Of a DNA stretch of 64,000 nt, positions 35,522-45,153 are shown piece by piece. Origin of the DNA: Streptomyces sp. TLI_146 (GTDB lineage: Bacteria; Actinomycetota; Actinomycetes; Streptomycetales; Streptomycetaceae); contig NZ_PJMX01000001.1 in NCBI RefSeq assembly GCF_002846415.1, positions 1,736,001 to 1,800,000 on the forward strand. Direction: 5' to 3'. A program made the translations under genes and the position numbers. The notes below the pieces were generated by a model. It had not been told where the DNA came from and searched no databases. It saw nothing but the letters and a program-made list of their open reading frames with translations. Within the stretch, counting starts at the first letter, position 1. Every line of letters begins with the position of its first letter.

Positions 35522-35535
35522 CGCCCACGCGCGCG

Positions 35536-36834
35536 TCATTTGCGGCCGGGTGTCCAGTTCATGCCCCACCCGTACTCCTTGTCGATGGTGCGCTGCGGGC
35601 TGACTCCGCGCGCGGGCACCAGGTAGCGGGCCTCGCGCTGGACGACGAGGTCGCCCCCGTTGTTGGTGAGCAGCGCGAGGGCGCAGACCGTGGAGGGCAC
35701 GGTGCACTCGTCGAGCGAGAAGTCGATGGCCGCCCCGTGCTGGGGCTGGAGGGTGACCGTGGCGTGCAGGTCGGCGAAGCTGCGCGCGCCCTCGTAGATC
35801 GTCACGAAGATCAGCACGCGGCGGAGCTGGTCCTTGTGGTCGAGGTTGACCGTGAGGTTCTCGCCGGACGTGACGGCGCCGGTGCGGTCGTCGCCGTCGA
35901 GGTGGATGTACGGGGGGCGGCTGAGCGAGCCGAAGGCGTTGCCCAGCGCCTGCACGACACCCTTGCGGCCGTCCGCGAGCTCGTAGAGGGCGCACAGGTC
36001 GAGGTCGAGATCGGCGTGGTTGGCGACGGCACGCCCGAGCTTGGCGCCCCAGCCGCTGAACTGCTTGCGCACCTGCCAGTTGAGGTTGACCCGCAGCGCC
36101 CCCGAGCTGCCGCCCTGCTTGGCCAGCGAGACCGTGGGGGCCGCCTTGGTCAGGGTCACCTTGGACAGGCGTACCGGGGCGGGCGCGGGCGGCGCGGCGG
36201 GAGTCGGCGGAGCGGCCGCCGGGAAGGCGGGGGCGGTCGTCGCGGGTGCGGGGGCGGGCGGAGCCGGCGGGGCGGCCGCCGGGACCGGGGCCGGGACCCG
36301 GGCCGGGCGGTCGACCGTGATGCCGAAGTCCGTGGCCAGCCCTTCGAGTCCGGAGTCGTATCCCTGCCCCACCGCCCGGAACTTCCACGCGCCCTGGCGC
36401 CGGTAGAGCTCGCCCAGGATGAACGCCGTCTCCACCGTCGCGTCCGCGCTGTCGAAGCGGGCGAGCTCCGCGCCGCTCGCCGCGTCCAGGACCCGGATGC
36501 GCAGCCCCGGCACGCGGCCAAACGTTCCTCCGTCGGCGGAGGCGGCGAGCACCACGCGCTCCACGTCGGGCTCCACGCGCGCGAGGTCGACGGACAGCGT
36601 GTCCGTGACGCCCTCGGGCGAGCTCTGCTTGCCCTCGTGCCGCACCGCGCCGGAGGCGTGCGCGGGCTGGTTGTAGAAGACGAAGTCCGCGTCGGAGCGG
36701 ACCTTCCCGGTGCCCGAGGCGATCAGCAGGGCCGAGGCGTCGGCATCCGGCACCCCGGGGCCGGAACGCCAGGCCAATTCGACGCGTACGGCCGGCGCCG
36801 GCACCGGAACATTGGACCCTTTAAGCATGGACAT
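35536..36834 (-). CDS. Double TerD-domain protein with Pro/Ala linker
   Basis: 432 aa from ATG 36834 ([15 protein letters not shown] upstream). Two TerD/stress-protein domains are present: one at ~10-180 ([48 protein letters not shown]) and a degenerate one at ~225-420 ([23 protein letters not shown]). A ~45-residue Ala/Pro-rich spacer joins them. TerD proteins bind Ca2+ (Asp-rich clusters such as LDGDDRTG) and are linked to tellurite/phage/stress phenotypes and to developmental regulation in Streptomyces. No other ter genes lie nearby, so it is a stand-alone member. The second domain is longer than usual and may have a diverged role. Confidence 0.92.
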   Translation of the reverse strand: MSMLKGSNVPVPAPAVRVELAWRSGPGVPDADASALLIASGTGKVRSDADFVFYNQPAHASGAVRHEGKQSSPEGVTDTLSVDLARVEPDVERVVLAASADGGTFGRVPGLRIRVLDAASGAELARFDSADATVETAFILGELYRRQGAWKFRAVGQGYDSGLEGLATDFGITVDRPARVPAPVPAAAPPAPPAPAPATTAPAFPAAAPPTPAAPPAPAPVRLSKVTLTKAAPTVSLAKQGGSSGALRVNLNWQVRKQFSGWGAKLGRAVANHADLDLDLCALYELADGRKGVVQALGNAFGSLSRPPYIHLDGDDRTGAVTSGENLTVNLDHKDQLRRVLIFVTIYEGARSFADLHATVTLQPQHGAAIDFSLDECTVPSTVCALALLTNNGGDLVVQREARYLVPARGVSPQRTIDKEYGWGMNWTPGRK

Positions 36835-37078
36835 GCTCGCCCCCATCGCGAGTCGGGGTGCCGAAAGATTTTCCGCACCGTCAACCTAAACCCCGCCGGA
36901 CGTTCCGGCACCCGCCGGTAACCCCTCCCGAGCTCGGCCTTTACAGGATCCGTACGCTCCCGGGCGACCGATTTTCCCATGTTCGCTCGCATTGGGGACG
37001 TGCGGTCACTCCGAACCCGTAAAACAACCCTCTTATCGGGCTCCACAACGACCACATCGTGGGCTTAACTTATGTGCC

Positions 37079-37534
37079 ATGACCTCCCCCCGCTCCACCT
37101 ATGGCGGCGGTTACTACTCCGCGCCGTCCTTCCCGGACACCCCCATCTACGACTCCCTCGTCGCAGAGCGGGGCACGCCTCAGATCGCCCCGATCCGAGT
37201 GCCTTCCCTGTACGACACCGGCAGCAGCTATCTGCCGGCCCTCCCGGCCGCGCTCCCCGCCCTGCCCGCCGGCCCCTCCCAGCAGCCCGCGTACGCCTCG
37301 TCGTACGGCTACCAGCAGGCGCCGCAGCCGATGCCGCTGCAACAGGCGCCCGCGCCCTACATCCCGCAGCAGACCGGGGCCCCGCGCGGCTACCCGGGCC
37401 CGCAGGCCCAGCAGCAGCGCCCGATGGGCCCGACCGGCTACGAGGCGATGCGCCCGGCGGCGGCCCCGCGCCCCGCGCCCGCCCCGGCGCCGTACGACGG
37501 CTACAACCAGCCGTACCAGAACACGGGGTACTGA
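37079..37534 (+). CDS. Small Pro/Gln/Tyr-rich protein of unknown function
   Basis: 151 aa from ATG 37079. The N-terminal ~45 residues (TYGGGYYSAPSFPDTPIYDSLVAERGTPQIAPIRVPS) are more ordered-looking and probably the conserved part. The rest is low-complexity, rich in Pro, Ala, Gln and Tyr (QQAPQPMPLQQAPAPYIPQQ). No signal peptide or membrane segment. I recognise it only as a conserved Streptomyces-type small protein; no function can be stated. A 244-bp intergenic region precedes it, more AT-rich than average, so it probably has its own promoter. Confidence 0.8.
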   Translation: MTSPRSTYGGGYYSAPSFPDTPIYDSLVAERGTPQIAPIRVPSLYDTGSSYLPALPAALPALPAGPSQQPAYASSYGYQQAPQPMPLQQAPAPYIPQQTGAPRGYPGPQAQQQRPMGPTGYEAMRPAAAPRPAPAPAPYDGYNQPYQNTGY

Positions 37535-37598
37535 GCGGGGCCGCCCGCGGCTCCGCCGCGTTCGACCTGATGTCCGAGGCGGCTGGCAGGATTGACTC

Positions 37599-38432
37599 AT
37601 GGAGAGTCCGATTCAGCCCGTCGTGCGGCACATCAACGTCTACCCCGTCAAGTCGGTCGGGGGGTACCGACTCGACGAGGTGCCGGTCGAACCGTGGGGT
37701 CCGGCCGGCGACCGCCGCTGGATGGTCGTCGACGCCGCCGGGAAGGCCGTGACCCAACGCGAGCAGGCGCGGCTCGCGTTGGCCGCCGCCCGTGCGCTGC
37801 CGGACGGCTCCGTCCGGCTGTCCGCGCCCGGCCGGGAGGATCTGACCGTCGCCGTGCCCGAGCCGATCGGCGCGAGCGCGGTGACGCTCTTCGGCAAGAA
37901 GGTCGAGGCGATAGCCGCCGACGAGAGCGCACACCAGTGGTTCAGCGACCACCTCGGGGTGGAGGTCAGGCTGGTCCACCTCGACGATCCCGCGACCCGG
38001 CGGCCGATCGACCCGGACTTCGCGCTGCCGGGCGAGACGGTGAGCTTCGCCGACGGCTTCCCGCTCCTGGTCGCCACCACCGCCTCGCTGGACGCGCTGA
38101 ACTCACTGATCGCGCGGGGCGGTCATCCGCACGAGGGCCCGCTCCCGATGAACCGGTTCCGCCCCAACGTGGTCGTCGACGGCACCGAGGCGTGGGCCGA
38201 GGACCACTGGTCGCGGATCGCGATAGGCGAGGTCGTCTTCCGGGTCGCCAAGCCCTGCGGGCGCTGTGTCATCACCACCACGGACCAGGCGAGCGCCGAG
38301 CGCGGCCGGGAGCCGCTGCGCACCCTGGGCCGCCACCGCCGCTTCGGCACGCAGCTGGTGTTCGGGCAGAACGTCGTCCCGGAGCGCACCGGCGTCATCC
38401 GCACCGGTGATCCCGTGCGCGTTCTCGCGTAA
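37599..38432 (+). CDS. MOSC-domain protein with N-terminal beta-barrel
   Basis: 277 aa. The N-terminal MOSC_N beta-barrel (VRHINVYPVKSVGGYRLDEVPV ... GDRRWMVVDAAGKAVTQRE) is followed by a MOSC domain with NRFRPNVVVDGTEAWAEDHW and the conserved cysteine in KPCGRCVITTTDQ. This is the mARC/YcbX architecture: a molybdenum-cofactor-binding enzyme that reduces N-hydroxylated compounds. The cysteine that would ligate Mo is present. No molybdopterin biosynthesis genes adjoin it. The electron donor is unknown; the protein carries no 2Fe-2S domain of its own. Confidence 0.92.
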   Translation: MESPIQPVVRHINVYPVKSVGGYRLDEVPVEPWGPAGDRRWMVVDAAGKAVTQREQARLALAAARALPDGSVRLSAPGREDLTVAVPEPIGASAVTLFGKKVEAIAADESAHQWFSDHLGVEVRLVHLDDPATRRPIDPDFALPGETVSFADGFPLLVATTASLDALNSLIARGGHPHEGPLPMNRFRPNVVVDGTEAWAEDHWSRIAIGEVVFRVAKPCGRCVITTTDQASAERGREPLRTLGRHRRFGTQLVFGQNVVPERTGVIRTGDPVRVLA

Positions 38433-38574
38433 GCCGCCCGTCCGCGGGAACTCGTGGGGACAGCGGACGCGTTGTGCGGGAGGGGGCTCGGGTGACGTTG
38501 CTCTCTCTTGGGCCCGCTCGCGCGTAGGGCGCACCGCAGGGGGCCAGGACGCAAGCGGAAGGGGGTGCGATTCA

Positions 38575-39180
38575 GTGCGATCCGCAGTGGGGGTGTGGCG
38601 TTGGCGGAAGAACCCCTTACGCCGCCGTACGGATCTCGTGGAGGCATGGGTGGCGCTGGCCGCCCTGGTGCTGATGGTGCTGGTCTCGCCGGTGCTCGGC
38701 GGCCTGTGCGGGGCGCGCACCGACCGTGCGCTGCAGCGCACGGTGACCAGGGAGCAGCGCGAGCGCCACGCGACGACGGCGGTGGTGCTCCACCAGGCGC
38801 ACGAGCGCAGCGCGCTCGCCGACGCCGAGGGAGTGGGCGGCCGCGAGGGCCGCGTCCGGGTGGTGGCCAACTGGACGGCGTACGACGGCACTCTCCACAC
38901 CGGCACGGTCGCCGCCCCCAGGCGATCTGCCCCCGCGGGCTCCACCTTCCGCATATGGACGGACGACCGGGGCAGGCGCACCAGCCGCCCCCTGGACTCC
39001 ACCACCGCGCACGCGCACGCGGTGTTCGCCGGGTTCGGCGCGGCCTTGGCGGCGACCGGCCTCGTCGAGGGCATACGACGGCTTGTCGTATGGCGTCTGA
39101 TGCGACGGCGGTATGCCCGTCTCGACCGCGCCTGGGCCGGATACGGTCCGGACTGGGGCCGGGCGGGAGCAGGCAGCTGA
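38575..39180 (+). CDS. Rv1733c-like membrane protein
   Basis: 201 aa from GTG 38575 (GGAAGGGGG about ten bases upstream). The protein has the Rv1733c-family layout: a basic N-terminus WRWRKNPLRRRTDLVEAW, a first membrane segment (~24-45), an extracytoplasmic region with VVANWTAYDGTLHTGTV and IWTDDRGRRT, and a second membrane segment near residue 150 followed by a short basic tail. Function of the family is unknown; members are common and paralogous in actinobacteria. The open frame extends upstream to 38266 but overlaps the MOSC gene and lacks homology there. Confidence 0.87.
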   Translation: MRSAVGVWRWRKNPLRRRTDLVEAWVALAALVLMVLVSPVLGGLCGARTDRALQRTVTREQRERHATTAVVLHQAHERSALADAEGVGGREGRVRVVANWTAYDGTLHTGTVAAPRRSAPAGSTFRIWTDDRGRRTSRPLDSTTAHAHAVFAGFGAALAATGLVEGIRRLVVWRLMRRRYARLDRAWAGYGPDWGRAGAGS

Positions 39181-39271
39181 CCGGTCAACTCACGGGCCTC
39201 GCGCGCGCTACGGTGGACCATCAGTCGCACGTACAGCGTTCGCACGCACGAGGTGGGGGCACAGCAGCGCC

Positions 39272-41671
39272 ATGGCTCAGGGCACGGTCCAGGTAACCCA
39301 CACGGGCACTTCGAGGTGGCGGCGCCGCACCGGTGAATACGCCTCGCTCGCCGCTGCCCTGGAGGCCGCCGCGGACGGCGACGTCCTCACGGTCGCGCCC
39401 GGCACCTACCGCGAGAACCTGGTCATGCGCCGGGCCGTGACCCTGCGCGGCCCGGAGGGCTCGGCCGGATCGGTGCGGATCGCGCCGGTCGACGGCGTGC
39501 CGCTGACCGTGCGCGCCTCCGCCACCGTGCTCGATCTCCAGATCGAGGGGCAGGACGCGGCGGCGCCCGCCCTGCTGATCGAGGACGGCGCGCCCGAGCT
39601 GTGCGATCTGCGGGTGGTGACCCGTTCGGCGGTCGGCATCGAGGTGCGCGGCGCGGCCCGCCCCACGGTCCGGCGCTGCACGGTGGACAACCCCGGCGGG
39701 GTCGGCATCGGTGTACTGGACGGCGCGGGCGGTCTGTTCGAGGAGTGCGAGGTGGTGGCGGCCGGCCAGTCGGGCGTCTCGGTCCGCGCGGGCGCCCACC
39801 CCCGCCTGGAGCGCTGCCGGGTGCACCACGCCTCGGGCGCGGGCCTGTCGGTGACCGGCGAGGGCACCGGCCTCGAAGCGCTGGGCTGCGAGGTGTACGA
39901 GATCAAGGGCGCCGGGGTGCAGATCGCCGCGCGCGCCACCGCCCACCTCACCGACTGCACGGTGCACCGCACCTCGGCGGACGGGGTCACGCTCGACACG
40001 GACGCGGTGCTCACGCTCGCCGACTGCGACATCCACGACATCCCCGAGAACGCGGTGGACCTGCGCTCCCGCTCGGTGCTCACCCTCACCCGCTCGGCGG
40101 TGCGCAGCTTCGGCCGCAACGGCCTGTCGGTGTGGGACCCGGGCACCCGGGTGGACGCCAACCAGTGCGAGATCCACGACAGTACGGGCGACTATCCGGC
40201 GGTGTGGGTCAGCGACGGCGCCACCGCGGTCCTTGAGGCGTGCCGCGTCCACGACGTGCCGGACGCGCTGTTCGTCCTGGACCGGGGCTCGCGCGCCGAC
40301 GTCGTCGACAGCGACATCTCGCAGGTGCGCAACACCGCGGTCTCGGTGAGCGACGGCGCCACCGCGCAGCTCGACGACTGCCGGATCAGAGAGGTTTCCA
40401 CGGGCGCCTGGTTCCGCGACCACGGCAGCGGCGGCACACTCGCCAACTGCACCATCGACGCGGCGCAGACCGGCGTGATCGTCACCAAGGGCGCCGACCC
40501 GCGCATCGAGCGCTGCACGGTCACCGCGCCCGCCGAGGCCGGGTTCTATGTCTCGGCCGAGGGCCGGGGCACCTTCCACGGCTGCCGGGTGACCGGCAGC
40601 GGGGGCTACGGCTTCCATGTGGTGGACGGCTGCCGTACGACGCTGACCCGCTGCCGTACGGAACGCTGCGCGCGCGGTGGGTACGAGTTCGGCGAGGACG
40701 GGCCGGTCGCCGAGGAGTGCACCAGCGACGAGAGCGGGGTGCGGCCCGGGGCGCCGGAGCCGCCCGCCGTCCAGACCGCCACCCAGACGATGGGCCTGCT
40801 CTCCACGCTCCCGGGGCAGCGCCCGACCGAGGCCCCGGCCGTGTCCGCCGAGGAGCCCGCCCGCTCCTCGCAGGACGTCCTGGGCGAACTGGACGCGCTG
40901 GTGGGCCTGGAGAGCGTCAAGCGCGAGGTGCGGGCGCTCACCGACATGATCGAGGTGGGCCGCAAGCGGCAGCGGGCCGGGCTCAAGGCCGCCTCGGTCC
41001 GCCGCCATCTGGTCTTCACCGGCTCCCCCGGCACCGGCAAGACCACGGTCGCCCGGCTCTACGGGGAGATCCTGGCGTCGCTGGGCGTCCTGGAGCGCGG
41101 GCACCTGGTCGAGGTGTCCCGCGTCGACCTGGTCGGCGAGCACATCGGGTCGACCGCGATCCGCACCCAGGAGGCGTTCGACCGGGCGCGCGGCGGAGTG
41201 CTGTTCATCGACGAGGCGTACGCGCTCTCGCCCGAGGACTCCGGACGGGACTTCGGCCGGGAAGCGATCGACACCCTGGTGAAGCTGATGGAGGACCACC
41301 GCGAGGCGGTGGTGGTGATCGTCGCGGGGTACACGGCGGAGATGGAACGCTTCCTCAGGGTCAACCCCGGGGTGGCGTCCCGGTTCTCACGGACCATCAC
41401 CTTCAGCGACTACGACCCGGACGAGCTGCTCAGGATCGTGGAGCAGCAGGCCGAGGAGCACGAGTACCGGCTGGGCAGCGGGACGGCCGAGGCGCTCCTG
41501 AAGTACTTCACGGCACTGCCCAAGGGTCCGGCGTTCGGCAACGGCCGCACCGCACGCCAGACGTTCGAGTCGATGGTGGAGCGGCACGCGGGCCGGGTCG
41601 CCCAGTTCGCCGACGCCAGCCCGGACGACCTGAGCCTGCTGTACGCGGACGACCTGCCCGAACTGCCCTGA
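39272..41671 (+). CDS. Right-handed beta-helix repeat protein fused to AAA+ ATPase
   Basis: 799 aa from ATG 39272. Residues ~25-500 form a right-handed parallel beta-helix: about 18-20 turns of a ~23-residue unit ending in 'C.V/I.D...' (for example CDIHDIPENAVDL, CEIHDSTGDYPAVWVSDGA), as in pectate-lyase/NosD-type proteins. After a ~40-residue linker comes an AAA+ domain of the CbbX/SpoVK/EccA group: Walker A GSPGTGKT (~584), Walker B VLFIDEAYAL (~643), sensor region VIVAGYTAEMERF and a C-terminal lid with FGNGRTARQTFE. No signal peptide, so the beta-helix is apparently cytoplasmic. The substrate is unknown; beta-helix recognition coupled to an ATP-driven remodeller is the simplest reading. 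Confidence 0.92.
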   Translation: MAQGTVQVTHTGTSRWRRRTGEYASLAAALEAAADGDVLTVAPGTYRENLVMRRAVTLRGPEGSAGSVRIAPVDGVPLTVRASATVLDLQIEGQDAAAPALLIEDGAPELCDLRVVTRSAVGIEVRGAARPTVRRCTVDNPGGVGIGVLDGAGGLFEECEVVAAGQSGVSVRAGAHPRLERCRVHHASGAGLSVTGEGTGLEALGCEVYEIKGAGVQIAARATAHLTDCTVHRTSADGVTLDTDAVLTLADCDIHDIPENAVDLRSRSVLTLTRSAVRSFGRNGLSVWDPGTRVDANQCEIHDSTGDYPAVWVSDGATAVLEACRVHDVPDALFVLDRGSRADVVDSDISQVRNTAVSVSDGATAQLDDCRIREVSTGAWFRDHGSGGTLANCTIDAAQTGVIVTKGADPRIERCTVTAPAEAGFYVSAEGRGTFHGCRVTGSGGYGFHVVDGCRTTLTRCRTERCARGGYEFGEDGPVAEECTSDESGVRPGAPEPPAVQTATQTMGLLSTLPGQRPTEAPAVSAEEPARSSQDVLGELDALVGLESVKREVRALTDMIEVGRKRQRAGLKAASVRRHLVFTGSPGTGKTTVARLYGEILASLGVLERGHLVEVSRVDLVGEHIGSTAIRTQEAFDRARGGVLFIDEAYALSPEDSGRDFGREAIDTLVKLMEDHREAVVVIVAGYTAEMERFLRVNPGVASRFSRTITFSDYDPDELLRIVEQQAEEHEYRLGSGTAEALLKYFTALPKGPAFGNGRTARQTFESMVERHAGRVAQFADASPDDLSLLYADDLPELP

Positions 41672-41695
41672 GCGACAAGCATCCTTGACGGTACG

Positions 41696-43975
41696 TCAGC
41701 GCTGGTGCGGGAGCGCCGGTGCCAGTTCGCCGAGGAGTGCGGTGCGCTCCTCGGCGAAGACCGGGTCGGCCTGGTAGTCCGAGTGGGCCAGGATCGGCGC
41801 GGGCAGCGGCTGCCGCTTCGTACGGCCGAAGGCGAGCGGGTCGAGGAGCGGGCCCCGGTCCACGTTGGTGCCGGGCAGGACCGGACCGCCTATCGGGTCG
41901 GTGGCCCGCCACAGGTTGCGCCAGCAGTGCAGCTCCCGGTGGAGTGCGGTCAGCTCCGGGCGCCCGAAGTACGCGGGGAACCAGCGCCCGTACAGCCGCT
42001 CCAGGGGCGAGCCGTAGGTGAGCAGTGCGACGCTGCGGCGGGTGCGGGCGGGCAGCTGCCACACGGCGGCGGCCGCCAGGACGCTGCCCTGGGAGTGGCC
42101 GGAGATGACCAGTCGGCCGCCGGCGGTGCGTCCGATCCAGGTGTTCATCCGCCAGGCGAGGTCCGGCACGGCCCTCTCGGCGTAGCAGGGCGGGGCGAAC
42201 GGATGGGCCGCGCGGGGCCAGAACGTGCCCACGTCCCACAGGATGCCGATGGTGCGCCGGGCCGAGGCGTCCTTGTAGGCGCGCCGGCCCCAGGTGACGA
42301 AGAGCAGGAAGCCGAGACCGGTGAACCAGGAGCCGAGCGCCTGCGCGGTGTCGGCGGCCGAGGCGACCGCGTCCGGCGCGTCGGCCGCCGCCCGGCCGGG
42401 CACCTGCCCGGTGGTCCAGGAGCCCGCGAGCGCGCCCGCGCCGAGCAGCAGCGTGGCCGCGCCGACGATGCCGAGGAAGGCGGGCGCGCGGTCGGTGAGC
42501 CCGGCCATCGCACGGGCGTGGGCGATCCGCCGGGAGCGGGCGGCGTCCGGGCGCTCGCCCGGGTAGTCCGCCAGCAGCCCCGGCTCCTGGGCGCGCGCGG
42601 TGCGCCAGGTGCACCACGCGAACCAGGCGACGGCCGGGACAAGGAGCGCGAGCAGGGCCGGGATCACCGAGGCCTGCCAGGTCAGCAGCGGCGGCGGCCC
42701 CTGGAAGACGTCGCGGGCCGCGCCGGGCGTGCCGGAGCCGTCCAGCCAGTCGGCCACGCGCTGGGCGATCCCGCCGGTCATCACTCCCCCGAGCGCGCAC
42801 GCCAGCAGCGCGACGGCGGGGCCGCCGAGTCCGGACAGTGCGGTACGGGAGTCGTGCGCGCGGCGCCGCAGCACGAGCGCGACCCCGGCGAGCAGGACGA
42901 CCAGGACGCCCTGGGCGAGGGCGATGACCCCGAAGGTGCGGTCGCCCGGGAGCGTGGAGTGCGAGGCCCAGCCGGGCCGCTCCCACGACGCGTACACCAT
43001 CGACAGGACGAGCAGGCCGAGGGCGGCGGCGGGCAGGAACGCGATGACGGCCCGGTCCAGGTGCTCGTCGAGGAGCGACTCGCTGCGGCCCCGGCCGCAC
43101 ACCACGCCCACCACGAAGGCCGCGCCCACGAGGAGAGCCGCCGTCAGGAGCCAGCCGAGGGCGTCGAGCGCGGTGCCCTGGGCGGCCCGGTCGTGGCGGG
43201 CGGCGGCCCCGGTGACGGCCGCGGCGACGGTGAGGAACCCGGCGGCGGTGTGCGCGGCGCGCAGCCGGGCGACCAGGCGCCGCCCGTACCAGAAGCCGGG
43301 GCGGCTCAGGGCGGGTGCGTCCGGCTCGTCGTCGTCGCCCGCGGCGCCGAGCGGCTGCTGCGACTCGTACGCGCTCCAGGTGCGGTTGGACAGGTACCAG
43401 AGCAGCCCGGTCAGGGCGGCGGGGACCAGTGCGGCCAGCGCGAGGCGGCGGCCGGGCGGGCTCCACCAGCCGTGCCGCGCGGGCGACAGGAAGCCGAGCC
43501 AGGACTTCCCGTCGGCGCAGTCCGCCGAGCCCGCGCACTGCCAGGCGGCCAGATCGAGCGCGACCTCGCAGGCGGCGGCGGTGAGCAGCACGGTCAGGCT
43601 GAGCGCGACGAGCCGCACCAGCACCCCGTAGAGCCGCGCCGCCCGCGCGGCGTCCTCGGCCGGCGGGCGCATCCAGTGGGCGAGGTTGACCACCATGAAC
43701 GGCAGGAGCAGCAGCCACAGGGCGCGGGCGCCGTTGCCGGAGGTGAGGTTGGCCCAGCAGTACGCCTCGGGGACGGGCCGGTCGCGGTAGCGCTCGGGGT
43801 GGTCCTCGGCGTCGGCGTCCTCGGTGCGGCGGAAGACGGCGGCGGTCTCGTCGCCGGTGACCCGGACCGTACGCGGGTCGTCGAGCATGGACTGCGGGGT
43901 GGCCCCACCGACGCCGTGGACGAGCAGTTCGAGCGCGGGCCCGCCGTCGTCGGCGGCCGGTGTGGCACGGGACAC
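41696..43975 (-). CDS. Polytopic membrane protein with C-terminal GHSQG hydrolase-like domain
   Basis: 759 aa. A short N-terminal block with LELLVHGVGGATPQSMLDDP and TSGNGARALWLLL leads into ~10-12 hydrophobic segments (residues ~70-590). A soluble C-terminal alpha/beta-hydrolase-like part carries GRLVISGHSQGSVLAAAAVWQ (~620) and LLTYGSPLERLYGRWFPAYF. The HGVGG block and the GHSQG block look like the two halves of one lipase-type active site separated by the membrane region. The catalytic acid and histidine cannot be placed with confidence. Function unknown; conserved in Streptomyces in my judgement. It converges on the beta-helix/AAA+ gene with 24 bp between stops. Confidence 0.85.
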   Translation of the reverse strand: MSRATPAADDGGPALELLVHGVGGATPQSMLDDPRTVRVTGDETAAVFRRTEDADAEDHPERYRDRPVPEAYCWANLTSGNGARALWLLLLPFMVVNLAHWMRPPAEDAARAARLYGVLVRLVALSLTVLLTAAACEVALDLAAWQCAGSADCADGKSWLGFLSPARHGWWSPPGRRLALAALVPAALTGLLWYLSNRTWSAYESQQPLGAAGDDDEPDAPALSRPGFWYGRRLVARLRAAHTAAGFLTVAAAVTGAAARHDRAAQGTALDALGWLLTAALLVGAAFVVGVVCGRGRSESLLDEHLDRAVIAFLPAAALGLLVLSMVYASWERPGWASHSTLPGDRTFGVIALAQGVLVVLLAGVALVLRRRAHDSRTALSGLGGPAVALLACALGGVMTGGIAQRVADWLDGSGTPGAARDVFQGPPPLLTWQASVIPALLALLVPAVAWFAWCTWRTARAQEPGLLADYPGERPDAARSRRIAHARAMAGLTDRAPAFLGIVGAATLLLGAGALAGSWTTGQVPGRAAADAPDAVASAADTAQALGSWFTGLGFLLFVTWGRRAYKDASARRTIGILWDVGTFWPRAAHPFAPPCYAERAVPDLAWRMNTWIGRTAGGRLVISGHSQGSVLAAAAVWQLPARTRRSVALLTYGSPLERLYGRWFPAYFGRPELTALHRELHCWRNLWRATDPIGGPVLPGTNVDRGPLLDPLAFGRTKRQPLPAPILAHSDYQADPVFAEERTALLGELAPALPHQR

Positions 43976-44216
43976 TTCTGTGACTCGCTCTCATGGTGGG
44001 AGGATCGGCGGCGGGACGCGGCGGGGGCGGTCGTGCGGAGCGCGGATCGTGCGGTCGGGCGTCGTGCGCGGGCCCCGGCGCGGGGGCCGCGGCGTGCGGG
44101 TTCTTCAGGATCTCGGATCGCGGGCCGGAGTGCGGTGTCCTCACGGAATCTCCCCGTGACAGGATTCGGATGTACGGCGACGACATGTACGGCGACGCGG
44201 AAGGACCGACCCGGCG

Positions 44217-45074
44217 GTGACCGACAACCAGAACCTGCTCGCGGAGCAGCGTCGCGCCCTGATCCTCGACGAGGTCAGACGGCGTGGCGGTGTCCGGGTC
44301 AATGAGCTCACCCGGAAGCTCAACGTCTCGGACATGACGGTGCGCCGGGACCTGGACGCGCTGGCCCGGCAGGGCGTGATCGAGAAGGTGCACGGCGGCG
44401 CGGTGCCGGTGGTCGAGGCCTCCACGCACGAGCCCGGCTTCGAGGCCAAGTCGGGCCTGGAGCTGAGCGCCAAGGAGGACATCGCGCGCGCGGCGGCCGC
44501 GATGGCCGTGCCGGGCAGCGCGATCGCGCTCTCCGGCGGTACGACGACGTACGCCCTGGCGCACCGCCTTCTGGACGTGCCGGATCTGACGGTGGTGACC
44601 AACTCGGTGCGGGTCGCGGACGTCTTCCACGCGGCGCAGCGGGCCGCGGGCAACGGCGGGAACCGGCCGGGCGCGGCGACCGTGGTGCTCACCGGCGGGG
44701 TGCGCACCCCGTCGGACTCGCTCGTGGGGCCGGTCGCGGACCAGGCGATCCGCTCGCTCCACTTCGACGTGCTCTTCCTCGGGGTGCACGGCATCTCGGT
44801 GGAGGCGGGTCTGTCCACGCCGAACCTGGCGGAGGCGGAGACCAACCGCCGGTTCGTGCAGTCCGCGCGGCGGGTCGTGGTGGTCGCGGACCACACCAAG
44901 TGGGGGACGGTGGGGCTGAGTTCGTTCGCCTCGCTGGAGGAGGTGCACACGCTGGTGACGGACTCGGGGCTGTCCGACGCCGCGCGCGAGGAGATGGCCG
45001 AGCACCTGCCGGGGCTGCTGGTGGCGGGCGAGGACGACGCCGAGGTGGACGTGGCCCCCGCCGAAGACATCTGA
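44217..45074 (+). CDS. DeoR/GlpR-family transcriptional regulator
   Basis: 285 aa from GTG 44217. The N-terminal DeoR winged helix is LLAEQRRALILDEVRRRGGVRVNELTRKLNVSDMTVRRDLDALARQGVIEKVHGGAV. The C-terminal sugar-phosphate-binding domain (SGGTTTYALAHRL; LFLGVHGISVEAGLSTPN; VVVADHTKWGTVGLSSF) is typical of repressors that respond to phosphorylated sugars. No sugar transport or kinase gene adjoins it, so the regulon is elsewhere or global. It diverges from the polytopic membrane protein across 241 bp in which I see no clear operator. Confidence 0.94.
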   Translation: MTDNQNLLAEQRRALILDEVRRRGGVRVNELTRKLNVSDMTVRRDLDALARQGVIEKVHGGAVPVVEASTHEPGFEAKSGLELSAKEDIARAAAAMAVPGSAIALSGGTTTYALAHRLLDVPDLTVVTNSVRVADVFHAAQRAAGNGGNRPGAATVVLTGGVRTPSDSLVGPVADQAIRSLHFDVLFLGVHGISVEAGLSTPNLAEAETNRRFVQSARRVVVVADHTKWGTVGLSSFASLEEVHTLVTDSGLSDAAREEMAEHLPGLLVAGEDDAEVDVAPAEDI

Positions 45075-45153
45075 CGGACCGCCAGTTAAGGTGTGCGGGC
45101 TCGCTGCTGACCGCCCGTTTCCCGTCCCCACCGATCGCTGGAGGTGCGGCCCG

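Noticed and set aside
41508..45131. 1207-aa open frame on the minus strand
   Set aside because: Crosses three well-supported genes and shows no domain motif; the real minus-strand gene is in another frame (41696-43975).
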